Under the pieces are notes generated by a model, which was given only the letters and a program-made list of their open reading frames with translations, did no database searches and had not been told where the DNA came from. A stretch of 64,000 nt of DNA, from NCBI GenBank assembly GCA_027037535.1, contig JALVZQ010000004.1, forward strand, positions 1-64,000, written 5' to 3'. A program made the position numbers and the translations under genes. Numbering within the stretch: the first letter of the stretch is position 1; each line of letters begins with the position of its first letter. The stretch is from Acidilobaceae archaeon. GTDB taxonomy: Archaea; Thermoproteota; Thermoprotei_A; Sulfolobales; Acidilobaceae. This document shows positions 1 to 7,639 of this stretch, one piece after another.

Positions 1-18
1 TTTATTATAACATTAGTG

Positions 19-222
19 TCAATACATGCCGAGCTCATCTTCTGCTTCCCTCAGCACCTCCTCAACTCTCTCTTTATCCACTTTTATGGAGCCGAAAACC
101 TCATCAGCAATATCCTTACCTAGTATTTTAACGACGATTATATCCCCGTCTCTTAGCTCTTCAATCATGCCTAGTGGCTTTAAAACTCCTTTCTCATACT
201 TAACGCGTATGACCTTGGACAC
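19..222 (-). CDS. DUF104 (AF2212-like) antitoxin
   Basis: A 67-aa protein starting at GTG. The N-terminal motif SKVIRVKYEKGVLKPL is the signature of the DUF104/AF2212-like antitoxin family, whose members pair with PIN-domain VapC toxins. After the beta-rich N-terminus comes an acidic helical tail (about residues 45-67), as expected for the toxin-binding part. The cognate toxin would lie downstream on the minus strand, beyond the left edge of the window. The GTG is fixed by alignment with the paralogues at 1543 and 5862, which start at the equivalent TTG. Confidence 0.85.
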   Translation of the reverse strand: MSKVIRVKYEKGVLKPLGMIEELRDGDIIVVKILGKDIADEVFGSIKVDKERVEEVLREAEDELGMY

Positions 223-365
223 CTAGATCCCCACTAATATAGCGATGCTCCGGGGCCTCTAAGCTTTTACTCTTGGATGTTGCATTATTATCAATTATGA
301 GTATCATAGCTGATCATAATATGTGAGTGGATGTTGCATCTTATGGTGAAATTATGCAACATAGG
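223..365 (-). repeat. Conserved DUF104-antitoxin leader, copy 1
   Basis: Read on the minus strand, this upstream region shares blocks with the leaders at 1544-1655 and 5725-5861: TATGATACTCA, TTGATAATAATGCAACATC and AAAGCTTAGAGGC, ending in a GGGATC block just before the start codon. The order and spacing of the blocks are kept. It probably carries the promoter, because the AAGGCTTA-like block sits about 40 nt before the start. The same region appears in front of two dead antitoxin genes. Confidence 0.65.
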
Positions 366-426
366 TATTTATTGCTTGGGTCTGCGGAGCCGGAGGCCCC
401 GGGGCTAGGAATCCCGGCGGGCCCGC
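366..426 (-). repeat. GC-rich structured intergenic element, copy 1
   Basis: On the minus strand this reads GCGGG, then CCGGGATTCCTAGCCC, then a GCCTCCGGC hairpin-like block, and ends at GCAATAAATA. The same order is seen at 5655-5716 and, more loosely, at 34694-34778. It lies upstream of the copy 1 antitoxin leader, just as copy 2 lies upstream of the 5862 antitoxin. It could be a non-coding RNA or a mobile-element end; function unknown. Confidence 0.5.
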
Positions 427-427
427 A

Positions 428-844
428 TCATTGCGTCTTTCGACAAAACCTGTTGATTAGCTCGTAAACACGGTCCTCAAGTATTGATGGAAGATGTGGG
501 TCGTTCAGATAGCTCTTAAGATCCTTGCATCGTTGCTCAATCCACTTGTCTAGTTTCCTTTTTGCCGCCTCGAGAAGCTCGATCTCCAGAGCTTTCAGGT
601 GTGCGAGGTAGGTGTTTGGATATGCTCCAATAGTAGTGTTACGTGATAAATCATAGCCCATCCCCTTCAGAATGCAAGCCTCTGCAACCTCATGCAGGAA
701 CAGGAGATCATTATCTAGTATTTCAGTTAAACCTATAGTATCATTCTCATACGTTGGACCTTCAAGTTATGCTAGTAGCTCATCTATATAGATGTTACAT
801 TGCAGGTTATATTGTTTTAGAATCCTTAGCGCATTATTAATCAT
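428..844 (-). pseudogene. Conserved archaeal hypothetical protein, broken by an in-frame TAA
   Basis: Translation on the minus strand from ATG 844 gives about 25 residues (MINNALRILKQYN...), then an in-frame TAA at 767-769, then about 112 further residues in the same frame to the stop at 428. The downstream part keeps coherent coding character, including LLFLHEVAEACILKG and AYPNTYLAHLKALEIELL. That pattern resembles a family of about 140-aa crenarchaeal proteins of unknown function. One nonsense codon separates the two parts. Restarting translation at ATG 661 would give only a 77-aa C-terminal part. Confidence 0.55.
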
Positions 845-896
845 AGACTGCAATATTGAGGCCCTCCATCACCCTTTTGCTGACAATGAAAAACTA

Positions 897-1355
897 TCAT
901 GGAATTACTCTTAGCCATGGTATTCGCTTAAAGTTCTCGTCGAATGTGATGATGGTTCCGATAGCGTAGTGCTTACATGTTAATGCTATTTGTGCATCGT
1001 TTGGTAGGAGTTTGTATTCTCGTAGTAGCTTGAGGTACTCGGTGTGTTCATAGTAGTCGTTTATTATTTCTATGTCTAGGTCTTTCAGGAAAGAATTTAT
1101 TGTGTTTAGCACCTCTTTTGGATATCCTTTCCTTGCGATTAGTTTCCTCAAGCTGTGTCTTCCTTTAATTTCTCCTTTCTGCCTGTAATACTCGTATGTT
1201 GCGACATAGAGGGCTTCGTTGATGGCGATCCCCGAAATTATGAGTTTGTATTCGCTGTAAGCCTCTAGAATTTCTTGGGCTAGACTGCTCTTCTCTGTTT
1301 CGAGGAGTATTGCTAGTATGATGCTCGTATCGATATAGGCCCGGTCTACTGCCAA
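897..1355 (-). CDS. PIN-domain toxin (VapC family)
   Basis: A 152-aa PIN-domain protein, predicted Mg-dependent ribonuclease toxin. The expected acidic residues are visible: D in AYIDTSIIL near residue 9, E in INEALYVA near 47, D in LLPNDAQIA near 119 and D in TFDENFKRIPWL near 138. The TTG start overlaps the last 10 nt of the antitoxin gene 1346-1543, the usual translational coupling of vapBC pairs. All catalytic positions and the C-terminal strand are present, so it is probably active. Confidence 0.9.
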   Translation of the reverse strand: MAVDRAYIDTSIILAILLETEKSSLAQEILEAYSEYKLIISGIAINEALYVATYEYYRQKGEIKGRHSLRKLIARKGYPKEVLNTINSFLKDLDIEIINDYYEHTEYLKLLREYKLLPNDAQIALTCKHYAIGTIITFDENFKRIPWLRVIP

Positions 1356-1543
1356 TGAGCCTCCTCTTCAAGCTCCAACAACTCCTTCATCGAGGATCTC
1401 CCGAGAGCGCTACGATACTTCTTTAGGACTCTTCTGACATCACGCTTTATTGTAATAAGAGCCACTTCACCCTCCTCCAAGTCAAGGGGTTCTAGCGGCT
1501 TAAGCACTCCTTTCTCATATCTAACACGGACTACTTTTGACAA
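1346..1543 (-). CDS. DUF104 (AF2212-like) antitoxin
   Basis: A 65-aa antitoxin with the family signature SKVVRVRYEKGVLKPLEPL and an acidic EGE turn, followed by a basic/helical C-terminus that should occupy the toxin groove. The start is TTG, the same codon position as in the 5862 paralogue. Its 3' end overlaps the PIN toxin 897-1355 by 10 nt, forming a complete toxin-antitoxin operon on the minus strand. Confidence 0.9.
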   Translation of the reverse strand: MSKVVRVRYEKGVLKPLEPLDLEEGEVALITIKRDVRRVLKKYRSALGRSSMKELLELEEEAHWQ

Positions 1544-1655
1544 TCTTGATCCCTATTACGTATAGAGGGGCTTGGAGCCTCTAAGCCTTTACCCCTTTGA
1601 TGTTGTATTATTATCAATTGAGGGTATCATAGCTATGAGTTCTGACACCTAAATT
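1544..1655 (-). repeat. Conserved DUF104-antitoxin leader, copy 2
   Basis: On the minus strand this is nearly identical to the leader at 5725-5861 over the last 45 nt: TAAAGGCTTAGAGGCTCC, then AAGCCCCTCTATACG and AATAGGGATCAAGA before the TTG start. Further up it shares AGCTATGATAC and TTGATAATAAT. The segment TAGAGG...CCTCTA can pair as a small hairpin. Confidence 0.7.
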
Positions 1656-1844
1656 GTCGTTGTAACGAAATTTAACAATGAGGAATACCTAGGAATTTAC
1701 TAAGACCATGGGACTATTAATAAACAGAGCTACTATTCTTAGTAGTCTCCTTATTGAGGAGAGTTGTCTAGGAACGTAGTTGCACGCTGATGGCGTCATA
1801 ACATATATATGTATTGTATGCATTGTATGCATTGGTGTAGTGAC

Positions 1845-2093
1845 TTGCCGGAATATACGAGCATAAGGGTTAGAAAAGACACGAAAAAGCTTCTTGAGAG
1901 AACTCTCATAGAACTTGAAGCCAGGCTTGGGAAAAGGCTAGATTATGATGAACTCCTACGCATACTTGCACGTAGTGTGCGTGCGAGGCCACAGTTGCTG
2001 AAGTTGCTCATAATAAACCCCGTAGAGGAGCATGATTTGGATAAGGCTCAGCGCCTCCTAAGAAGCGAGAGGAGGAGGGATACGCGATTTTGA
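1845..2093 (+). CDS. VapB-like antitoxin, ribbon-helix-helix type
   Basis: An 82-aa protein beginning MPEYTSIRVRKDTKKLLE, the pattern of archaeal VapB antitoxins with an N-terminal DNA-binding strand and helix, followed by a basic/acidic C-terminal tail. An upstream ATG at 1809 lies inside the AT box ACATATATATG (1801-1811), which looks like the TATA element. I therefore prefer the TTG at 1845, about 35-40 nt downstream, giving a near-leaderless transcript. The gene overlaps the PIN toxin at 2090 by 4 nt. Confidence 0.8.
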   Translation: MPEYTSIRVRKDTKKLLERTLIELEARLGKRLDYDELLRILARSVRARPQLLKLLIINPVEEHDLDKAQRLLRSERRRDTRF

Positions 2094-2560
2094 ACCAGTT
2101 GCGTGGCTTTTACGTACTTGATGCCAGCGTCTTAATCGAGATACTGGCTGGAAATAAGTTAACCGTGGGGCTCTTGGACTTAATCGTTGCAGGTGATATA
2201 GAAGCGTATGCCGTAAGGCTTGGCCTTACTGAAGCCCTCTACGTAACATGCAGGCTCTGGGGTTGGGATAAGGCACTACAGAGAATGCAGATCTTAATAG
2301 ACTCCGGTACCATTACAATAATAGAAGATGAGCAAGTGTGGAATTATGCAGCAGAATGTAAGTGCGAAATACCAGTAAGCCTAGGAGACTGCTATACACT
2401 CGCAACAGCAAAGAAATACAATCTAAAACCCCTCTTTCTAAAACCAGAGAAAGAACTAGTGAAAAACCTAGAAAAAATCAAAACATGGCTCGGCAAAGTA
2501 CCCGAATATCTCACTACCTGGAGATCAAGCGATACAGAAAAAGTAAACAACAGGCTATAA
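2090..2560 (+). CDS. PIN-domain toxin (VapC family)
   Basis: A 156-aa PIN protein. D in FYVLDASVLIEI (near residue 11), E in GLTEALYV (near 49) and D in SLGDCYTLATAKKYN (near 103) fit the conserved acidic site. The start TTG overlaps the antitoxin stop (TTGA), with a strong GGAGGAGGG about 10 nt upstream. The C-terminus is longer than usual (LTTWRSSDTEKVNNRL) and lysine-rich. It is the toxin of the 1845-2560 operon. Confidence 0.88.
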   Translation: MNQLRGFYVLDASVLIEILAGNKLTVGLLDLIVAGDIEAYAVRLGLTEALYVTCRLWGWDKALQRMQILIDSGTITIIEDEQVWNYAAECKCEIPVSLGDCYTLATAKKYNLKPLFLKPEKELVKNLEKIKTWLGKVPEYLTTWRSSDTEKVNNRL

Positions 2561-2649
2561 TTACTTCAAATTTGAAAACCTCGACAAGGACTATTCCTTG
2601 ATAGGGTTGTAACAGTATTTTGATTTGAATAGATGCTATCTTATATCGC

Positions 2650-2778
2650 TTAACCTTGACAGCTTTTCTCGGAGTTACTGCAAGATCTGCTCCCTGCCAA
2701 AACCAACTTTACCTTGGGAGCATAGGGTTCGACGCGGTGAAGATAATACACTAGATCATTAGTATCTAGCAGTATCAC
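2650..2778 (-). pseudogene. PIN-domain toxin remnant (N-terminal 42 residues)
   Basis: From GTG 2778 the minus strand reads ILLDTNDLVYYLHRVEPYAP, a typical PIN N-terminus with the first catalytic aspartate, then loses similarity and stops at 2650. A complete VapC would need about 130 residues. It follows an equally damaged DUF104 antitoxin (2775-2882) with the gene overlap still recognisable, so this is a dead toxin-antitoxin module. Confidence 0.6.
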
Positions 2779-2882
2779 TGGGCTTCAGCCTCAAGCATGA
2801 ATTTATCGAGTAACTCCTTGTCTATGGGCTCAAATAGCCTAAGTACTCCTTTCTCATATCTTGCTCTAACAATTTAGGACAA
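2775..2882 (-). pseudogene. DUF104 antitoxin remnant
   Basis: From TTG 2882 the minus strand reads L-S-stop-IVRARYEKGVLRLFEPID, which matches the family N-terminus but has TAA as the third codon. The central EGEEVEI-type segment is missing, and the frame continues to a short acidic tail ending at 2775. The gene is non-functional by nonsense mutation and internal deletion, yet keeps its leader (2883-2995). Confidence 0.65.
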
Positions 2883-2995
2883 GCCAGTTCCTCTGATGGA
2901 ATAGCCTGCGTTCGGCTTTCTAAGCCTTTATCGTTCACCTATATTTCAACTATGCATTATTGTTAACTACGAGATCCTGAATAGATTATCACACG
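2883..2995 (-). repeat. Conserved DUF104-antitoxin leader, copy 3 (degenerate)
   Basis: The minus strand keeps TTAACAATAATGCA and GATAAAGGCTTAGA at the same distance from the dead antitoxin start as in the intact leaders; the rest has diverged. It supports the idea that the leader and gene moved or duplicated together. Confidence 0.45.
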
Positions 2996-3383
2996 CAAGT
3001 ATATGCTTCATTCCTACATGCACTCATGCAACATATAACTGCTAATCACCATAGAGGTACTGACGAATCCACCAACATAAGGAAGCATTACACGAACTGC
3101 CAGTACCGGCACAAGACCAGTAGACGAATTTGTAGCATTAAAGGAGAAAGCCCTTTGGCGACTTGCTGAGCTGACTAGCCATTGCATTATATAACTTGTA
3201 TCTCCATGGTTCCCAGAAAGTCCCTGCCGAGGGGTTTCCATGCCCTCGATTCCTCGTTCCGTAGGCACAAGTCAGCCGGCCACAGAGATAGCCTACTTAG
3301 GATAAATCTATTACTCCCATTTTAAACGGGGAGTTAAGAAATAATAACCTCTATGGGGTATGTTTTTCATTTGAGGAGTCAAC
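2996..3383. other. No convincing gene
   Basis: The minus-strand open frame at 3014-3268 has no recognisable domain, no clear ribosome binding site and biased composition, so I do not call it. A palindrome-like pair ACTCCC...GGGAGT lies at about 3311-3336. Given the decay on its left side, this is probably gene debris. Confidence 0.4.
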
Positions 3384-3512
3384 ATGGAAAGAAACGCTAT
3401 TAGCTCTGTCCTTATTCCATTGATGCTCCTAACGTCATTAATCCTTCGATGCTATGTTCATTTTATCAGTCCAAGGCCTCACTTATACCCCATCGGTGGG
3501 AGCAATGGATAA
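3384..3512 (+). other. Signal-peptide-like short ORF out of frame with the permease
   Basis: ATG 3384 lies 5 nt after GAGGAG, the best ribosome binding site in the area. It encodes MERNAISSVLIPLMLLTSL, a signal-peptide-like stretch, and would stop at 3510-3512. The permease frame (ATG 3454) opens at a TAA about 12 nt before that ATG and lies in the +1 frame. A single-base shift between about 3443 and 3509 would join the two. It may be a frameshift mutation at the true N-terminus, or a separate peptide. Confidence 0.4.
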
Positions 3513-4770
3513 TATCTCCCCTCTCCTAAAGGTTTTTTCCGAACACCTGAGGAATAATAAAGATTTTATTATAAAAGTAATAATTATTTCATCAATAGTG
3601 TTAAGCTATGCCATGCTCAGCTACTACCCTAGGATGGAAATGTACTACCAGTATTTCGCACCGTACACGGATTCCGACGCCGATGTAATAGTGCAGGATG
3701 TTAACACTATTGGTAACCTTATATCGCTATATCACAACTGGCTTGGCGTTAGAGACACCGGGCCTCCTGATACCAGTCTCATCGCTACTCTTACTATCCA
3801 AGAATTAGACAGGACCTTTGGCGTCTCACGCTACGCTTTCGTTTATATTGCTAAGGCTAGTGTTATCTCGGAATCTGGGACACGATCTAACGCATCGCTA
3901 GTTATTGTGGATAAACCGGAGGATCTCGACCTGCTCCTAGTTTATGGTGAGAAACGGGTTCTCACTAGGGGAACTGTGATAGCCCAAGCAATCGCTTCTG
4001 CCGAGTTCTCTAAGCCCGGGCATAATGTCATTATAAGTAATAAAAGTTTTTTAATTGTAGATTCCGCTTTTATCTCGCCTCTACACGGCGCAGATATTTC
4101 TGGGTCACCCACCTACATTATTCTTAAAGACGATCTGCCCGATAATGTTCACTATGGCATAGGAAGCATTGTAGTAGACACTGTAAAGGCCTGCGATCAG
4201 GAGAAAATGCCGGAAATCCTAGTGAGAGTTGTAGTAGACTATCTACGCACTGAAGGAATTAACATAAGTGTTAGCGAGGGAATTAAGCTGGCGAGAGAGC
4301 ACGAGGTTCCCTTAGGCGTGAGCATTGTTTGTAAGGATTACATCATGCAAGAGGATATGAAACTCTATGAGGAAGAATATGGGTTCCGCACCGAATGGGG
4401 GGCAGTGATGCTCGCCGCTCTGGCAGCGTTCATAGCCTACATAGCGAAAGTAGCCTACTCTGACGTGGCTGAGAGGATGAGAGACCTGGTTGCTCTACTC
4501 TACGCCGTGGGTGCTGGGGACGGCCAGGTCGCTTTCATACTAATCCTACAGGCTACAATCTATATACTCCCTGCCCTGCTTGCCGGCATCGTGCTAACGT
4601 ATTTCTATATGGGGCATGCTATGGGGTTCTACTTCCCGTTCACGCTGATGCTCTACTGGTTCTCTCCTATAATTGGAGGCGGTGTGATTCTTGCCATAGC
4701 ACTGTCTGTGATAGTCGGGCTCTATGCAGTAAGAAGGAGGCCTCTCTCTGAGATTCTCTCGGGGGCATGA
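3454..4770 (+). CDS. FtsX/MacB-like ABC transporter permease
   Basis: A 438-aa membrane protein. One membrane segment lies near residues 39-57, then a large outside domain (about 60-305), then three membrane segments near 312-330, 355-380 and 395-425. This is the MacB/FtsX layout. The stretch AERMRDLVALLYAVGA after the second segment is the usual cytoplasmic coupling helix. The 3' end overlaps the ATPase gene by ATGA, so the two form one transporter. The N-terminus is uncertain: the frame may begin at 3454, at ATG 3505, or upstream through a frameshift from 3384. Substrate unknown. Confidence 0.8.
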   Translation: MFILSVQGLTYTPSVGAMDNISPLLKVFSEHLRNNKDFIIKVIIISSIVLSYAMLSYYPRMEMYYQYFAPYTDSDADVIVQDVNTIGNLISLYHNWLGVRDTGPPDTSLIATLTIQELDRTFGVSRYAFVYIAKASVISESGTRSNASLVIVDKPEDLDLLLVYGEKRVLTRGTVIAQAIASAEFSKPGHNVIISNKSFLIVDSAFISPLHGADISGSPTYIILKDDLPDNVHYGIGSIVVDTVKACDQEKMPEILVRVVVDYLRTEGINISVSEGIKLAREHEVPLGVSIVCKDYIMQEDMKLYEEEYGFRTEWGAVMLAALAAFIAYIAKVAYSDVAERMRDLVALLYAVGAGDGQVAFILILQATIYILPALLAGIVLTYFYMGHAMGFYFPFTLMLYWFSPIIGGGVILAIALSVIVGLYAVRRRPLSEILSGA

Positions 4771-5483
4771 GAGACTTGGTGGAGCATGCTGTCATCGTAG
4801 AGAGGGTTGAGAGAACCTATGTTTCGAGGGGCAGGGTAGTCGAGGCTGTAAAGGACGCTACTTTCCGCGTGGCTACCGGGTCCTTTGCCGCCCTGTACGG
4901 CCCAAGCGGCTCTGGGAAGTCGACGATCCTCAACATTATAGCCGGCTTCGATAGGCCAAGTAGGGGGAGAGTCGTGGTTTTTGGAGTCGAGCTGGGCAGT
5001 CTCTCCTGGAGGGGGCTCGTGAGGCTGAGGAGGCAGCTCATAGGATATGCTATGCAGGCCAACCTCGTGCTCCCAAGGTCCACTGCCTACTACAACATAG
5101 CCCTCCCACTGCTCATACGGGGATTAGACGAGAGTGAGATAGATGACAGGGTCCGGAGGGCTGCTAGGGACCTCCGGATAGACCACGTCCTGGATAGGCC
5201 TGCCTACACGCTCAGCGGCGGAGAGCTGAGACGCCTCGTCGTTGCTAGGGCTCTTGTCGTGAGACCAAAGCTGTTGCTGCTCGACGAGCCAACAAGCAAT
5301 CTCGACAGTGAGACGGCAGAGCTCGTATGGGAGACAGTAAAACGGTGGGCGAGGAATGCGGGCTCAACAATAATAGCAGCAACTCATGATACAACGGCAC
5401 AGAAGTACGCAAGTAAGATAATACACGCACGCGACGGCATAATAAGGTCTGACATGCAAGCCCCTCACAATGTGGGGACGTAG
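4767..5483 (+). CDS. ABC transporter ATPase, LolD/MacB type
   Basis: A 238-aa nucleotide-binding subunit. Walker A GPSGSGKST is at about 45-53, the Q-loop is near YAMQAN, the signature is LSGGELRR, Walker B is LLLLDEPTSNLD and the switch histidine is in AATHD. The LDEPTSNLD form and the short length are typical of the LolD/MacB/FtsE group that works with FtsX-type permeases. The ATG overlaps the stop of the permease gene (ATGA), implying one mRNA and stoichiometric synthesis. Confidence 0.93.
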   Translation: MRDLVEHAVIVERVERTYVSRGRVVEAVKDATFRVATGSFAALYGPSGSGKSTILNIIAGFDRPSRGRVVVFGVELGSLSWRGLVRLRRQLIGYAMQANLVLPRSTAYYNIALPLLIRGLDESEIDDRVRRAARDLRIDHVLDRPAYTLSGGELRRLVVARALVVRPKLLLLDEPTSNLDSETAELVWETVKRWARNAGSTIIAATHDTTAQKYASKIIHARDGIIRSDMQAPHNVGT

Positions 5484-5654
5484 ACAGGAAGCTAGAGGGG
5501 CCGCCCTGAGACACTAATATTCAGCCTCTGAAATATATTGCTATTAGACTCGATATACTATATTTGAGGGTCTCGATACCGTTAGTGATTGCTGTATTAG
5601 CTAGCTTGCCGCTTAATTATCGCTTTGATTAATAATTGTTTGGTGGTGTCTAGT

Positions 5655-5716
5655 GGCGGGGACTACCGGAATTTCTAGCCCGCGAGCCTCCGGCTCCTCG
5701 ACTGAGGCAATAAATA
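5655..5716 (+). repeat. GC-rich structured intergenic element, copy 2
   Basis: The order is GGCGGGGACTACCGGAAT, then TCTAGCCC, then GAGCCTCCGGCTC (a perfect 5-bp hairpin with a TCC loop), then GCAATAAATA. The same order is found on the minus strand at 366-426. It precedes the leader and antitoxin at 5725-6083. The 170 nt before it (5484-5654) show nothing I can identify. Confidence 0.5.
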
Positions 5717-5724
5717 GATATATT

Positions 5725-5861
5725 GTACAAGGTGTATGGTGAAATGCAACATACATTCACACATTATGATTAGCTATGATACTCACAGTTGGTAATAGTA
5801 ATATATCTGGGGGTAAAGGCTTAGAGGCTCCAAGCCCCTCTATACGTAATAGGGATCAAGA
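5725..5861 (+). repeat. Conserved DUF104-antitoxin leader, copy 4
   Basis: It contains GGTGAAATGCAACATAC, TTATGATTAGCTATGATAC, GGTAAAGGCTTAGAGGCTCC, AAGCCCCTCTATACG and AATAGGGATCAAGA, ending directly at the TTG start. It is the most complete copy. The AAGGCTTA block about 40 nt before the start is the candidate TATA-like promoter element, and TAGAGG...CCTCTA could fold around the transcript start. Confidence 0.7.
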
Positions 5862-6083
5862 TTGTCCAAGGTAGTAAGGGCGAGATACGAGAAAGGCGTA
5901 CTCAAACCCCTAGAACCCTTAGAGTTTAGAGAAGGGGAAGAAGTGGAGATCATTATCAAGCACAGAATGTTCGAAGAGAAGGATTATCGGGAGCTAGTGG
6001 ATTACCTTGCAAGTTTCCCTAAGGGTAAGGGAGAACTACTGGATATGGTGCAGGAGCTGTATCTTGAGGAGGCTCTTCGTTGA
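5862..6083 (+). CDS. DUF104 (AF2212-like) antitoxin
   Basis: A 73-aa antitoxin, SKVVRARYEKGVLKPLEPL then an EGEEVEIIIK strand and an acidic helical C-terminus. The start is TTG at the same position as the paralogue at 1543. Its last 20 nt overlap the PIN gene at 6064. The protein is longer at the C-terminus than the 1346-1543 paralogue, which should set toxin specificity. Confidence 0.88.
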   Translation: MSKVVRARYEKGVLKPLEPLEFREGEEVEIIIKHRMFEEKDYRELVDYLASFPKGKGELLDMVQELYLEEALR

Positions 6084-6372
6084 CGCCAATATACTTATCC
6101 GTATAATATTCAACAAAGAGTTCGGCCTCCTCGAACATCTAATAGGAACAGAGCCCTACACTTCGACCCACATCCTGGAAGAGGCAGCATATAAGATCAT
6201 AGCTCTCTCCGTAATCGAATCAGAGGGACCTGTGAGCGTCTATAAGGTCAGGAAGCTATTCGAGAAGGGAGTTGCAGAAAGGATCATTATAGCTAGACTG
6301 GCTGCACTCGATATTCATGTTAAGTGGGCTCTCAAGTATGGTGTTAAGAGAGAGATATCGCATAGATCGTGA
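6064..6372 (+). CDS. PIN-domain toxin, apparently C-terminally truncated
   Basis: From TTG 6064 the protein starts MRRLFVDANILIRIIF and carries the first aspartate and the glutamate of ILEEAAYKI. At 102 residues it lacks the usual C-terminal third with the LLPNDA-type and DEDF-type acidic residues, ending KYGVKREISHRS. The sequence after the stop shows no clear continuation in another frame. It is either a short PIN variant or a truncated, inactive toxin kept with its antitoxin. Confidence 0.65.
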   Translation: MRRLFVDANILIRIIFNKEFGLLEHLIGTEPYTSTHILEEAAYKIIALSVIESEGPVSVYKVRKLFEKGVAERIIIARLAALDIHVKWALKYGVKREISHRS

Positions 6373-6531
6373 ATAAGCTTATTGATTATCCATTGAATGT
6401 CAGTCACCACGAGCTGCTTGCGTCGTTCCGAGAGTTAAACCAGTCATCCACGGGTCTCCAGAATGTTATGAAGGAGAGAACTTTTTAGGAGGCGGATTCC
6501 ATTTATGCTCTTTCGTCACTGTCTCTCTGGC

Positions 6532-6849
6532 TTACTCTTTCTTCAGCATCTTGCGCAACTCCTCTATTCTCGCCTCTATGCTCCTTAGCTCTTCGAGTAG
6601 CTCTCTCTTGTATTCCTCTAGGGTTTTGAGCTCATCTTCAGGCTTTACTGGTGCCACAGGATACGGTGGAATTGGAGGAGTTGGCGGTGGCGGTGTTTGA
6701 GGTAACTGGCCTGTCTGGCTGAGGTAGTTCCAATACCAGTACCAGCACCATCCCCTACCGTAGTACCAGCCTGGCCTCTGCCAGGGTGGAAGGTAGCTCC
6801 AGGGGCCTTTGCCAGGCCAGGGCCCCCATCCCCATCTCCACTGTGCCAT
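6532..6849 (-). CDS. Trp/Gly/Pro-rich small protein with coiled-coil tail (DUF5320-like)
   Basis: A 105-aa protein from ATG 6849, chosen because GGTGAT lies 4 nt upstream. Residues 1-45 are extremely rich in W, G, P and Y (WRWGWGPWPGKGPW and YYGRGWCWYWYWNY). A proline linker PPPPTPPIPPYP follows, then a charged coiled coil (EYKRELLEELRSIEARIEEL). This layout is that of small proteins often found next to DUF134 genes, and the upstream neighbour here is DUF134. Function unknown. Confidence 0.75.
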   Translation of the reverse strand: MAQWRWGWGPWPGKGPWSYLPPWQRPGWYYGRGWCWYWYWNYLSQTGQLPQTPPPPTPPIPPYPVAPVKPEDELKTLEEYKRELLEELRSIEARIEELRKMLKKE

Positions 6850-6917
6850 GTCTATCACCATTTATGTGCTATTGCACAAAAATAGTTATAAGCTTATCTA
6901 TAGATTCTATATAGATT

Positions 6918-7283
6918 CTACCCATCGATTCCTTCCCCCGAGAACGGTAGCGTAGGCATAGATCCCGAGATTATGAAGGGCCTTCCAGAGATAAGTGCGC
7001 CCACAAGCTTCCTCCGCCCGGAGTCGAGGAGCCTCCAAAGAGTCCCCCTCGACACTCCCAGCTTCTCAGCCGCTTCATCCTGGGTGAGCCCCTCATAGTA
7101 CACGAGCCAGAGAGCCATAAACTCGTCAGGCGCCAATACTATAGGCTCCTTCTCCATAGGGGGTGCCTCACTTACAGGGAAGGGCACATATACAAGGCCC
7201 CAGCCAGACGGCGGCTCTATAAGTCTTCTCGGTTTAGGAGGTCTCCCTCTACGCCGCCGTCTCCATCTCCTTCCCTCGCGCAT
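6918..7283 (-). CDS. DUF134 / UPF0251 family DNA-binding protein
   Basis: A 121-aa protein with a very basic N-terminus (RRWRRRRRGRPPKPR). A helix-turn-helix at about 65-95 follows (GLTQDEAAEKLGVSRGTLWRLLDSGRRKL), the DUF134 core related to sigma-70 region 4 folds. The RGRPPKPR motif is family-typical. GGTGA sits 5 nt before the ATG. It is probably co-transcribed with the Trp-rich gene 68 nt downstream, which it may regulate. Confidence 0.85.
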   Translation of the reverse strand: MREGRRWRRRRRGRPPKPRRLIEPPSGWGLVYVPFPVSEAPPMEKEPIVLAPDEFMALWLVYYEGLTQDEAAEKLGVSRGTLWRLLDSGRRKLVGALISGRPFIISGSMPTLPFSGEGIDG

Positions 7284-7639
7284 ATTTCACCATCTCAGTA
7301 TTTGACCTATAGTAAATGTATCCTTCTCTATGATGATGCTCGGCCAGGAAATTGATACACGGTTAAGACTATTAATTGTATAAGTTTAAGATGCTGGATA
7401 GCTAGAGTCCAGGTGATTGGGTTTTTAGTGCTTCTGGTAAGGTCTTTGGTCTCGTTTCATTGTGCTGTAGGATGCTATGAGTTAGGTCTTTTCTCTTAAT
7501 CAAGAGAGTTAGCTTTACTGTGAGAATACTCATGGTATTGTTTAGTAGGCGTTGATTGTATAGCTTTGTGGGTTAATACAGGATTATTACGATAAATTTA
7601 AATTTACCAATATAAACTTCTAGTTACTAGGGATATGGA
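7284..7639. other. Intergenic region without a recognised feature
   Basis: About 350 nt between divergent genes. The last 60 nt are AT-rich (ATAAATTTAAATTTACC near 7592-7608) and probably hold the TATA element of the CPBP protease gene. I see no structured RNA or repeat here. Confidence 0.5.

Noticed and set aside
3014-3268. 84-aa minus-strand ORF, briefly considered as transposase tail
   Set aside because: No transposase motif, no ribosome binding site, and debris on one side.
7325-7380. Possible box C/D RNA (ATGATGATG)
   Set aside because: No D box CTGA at a suitable distance.
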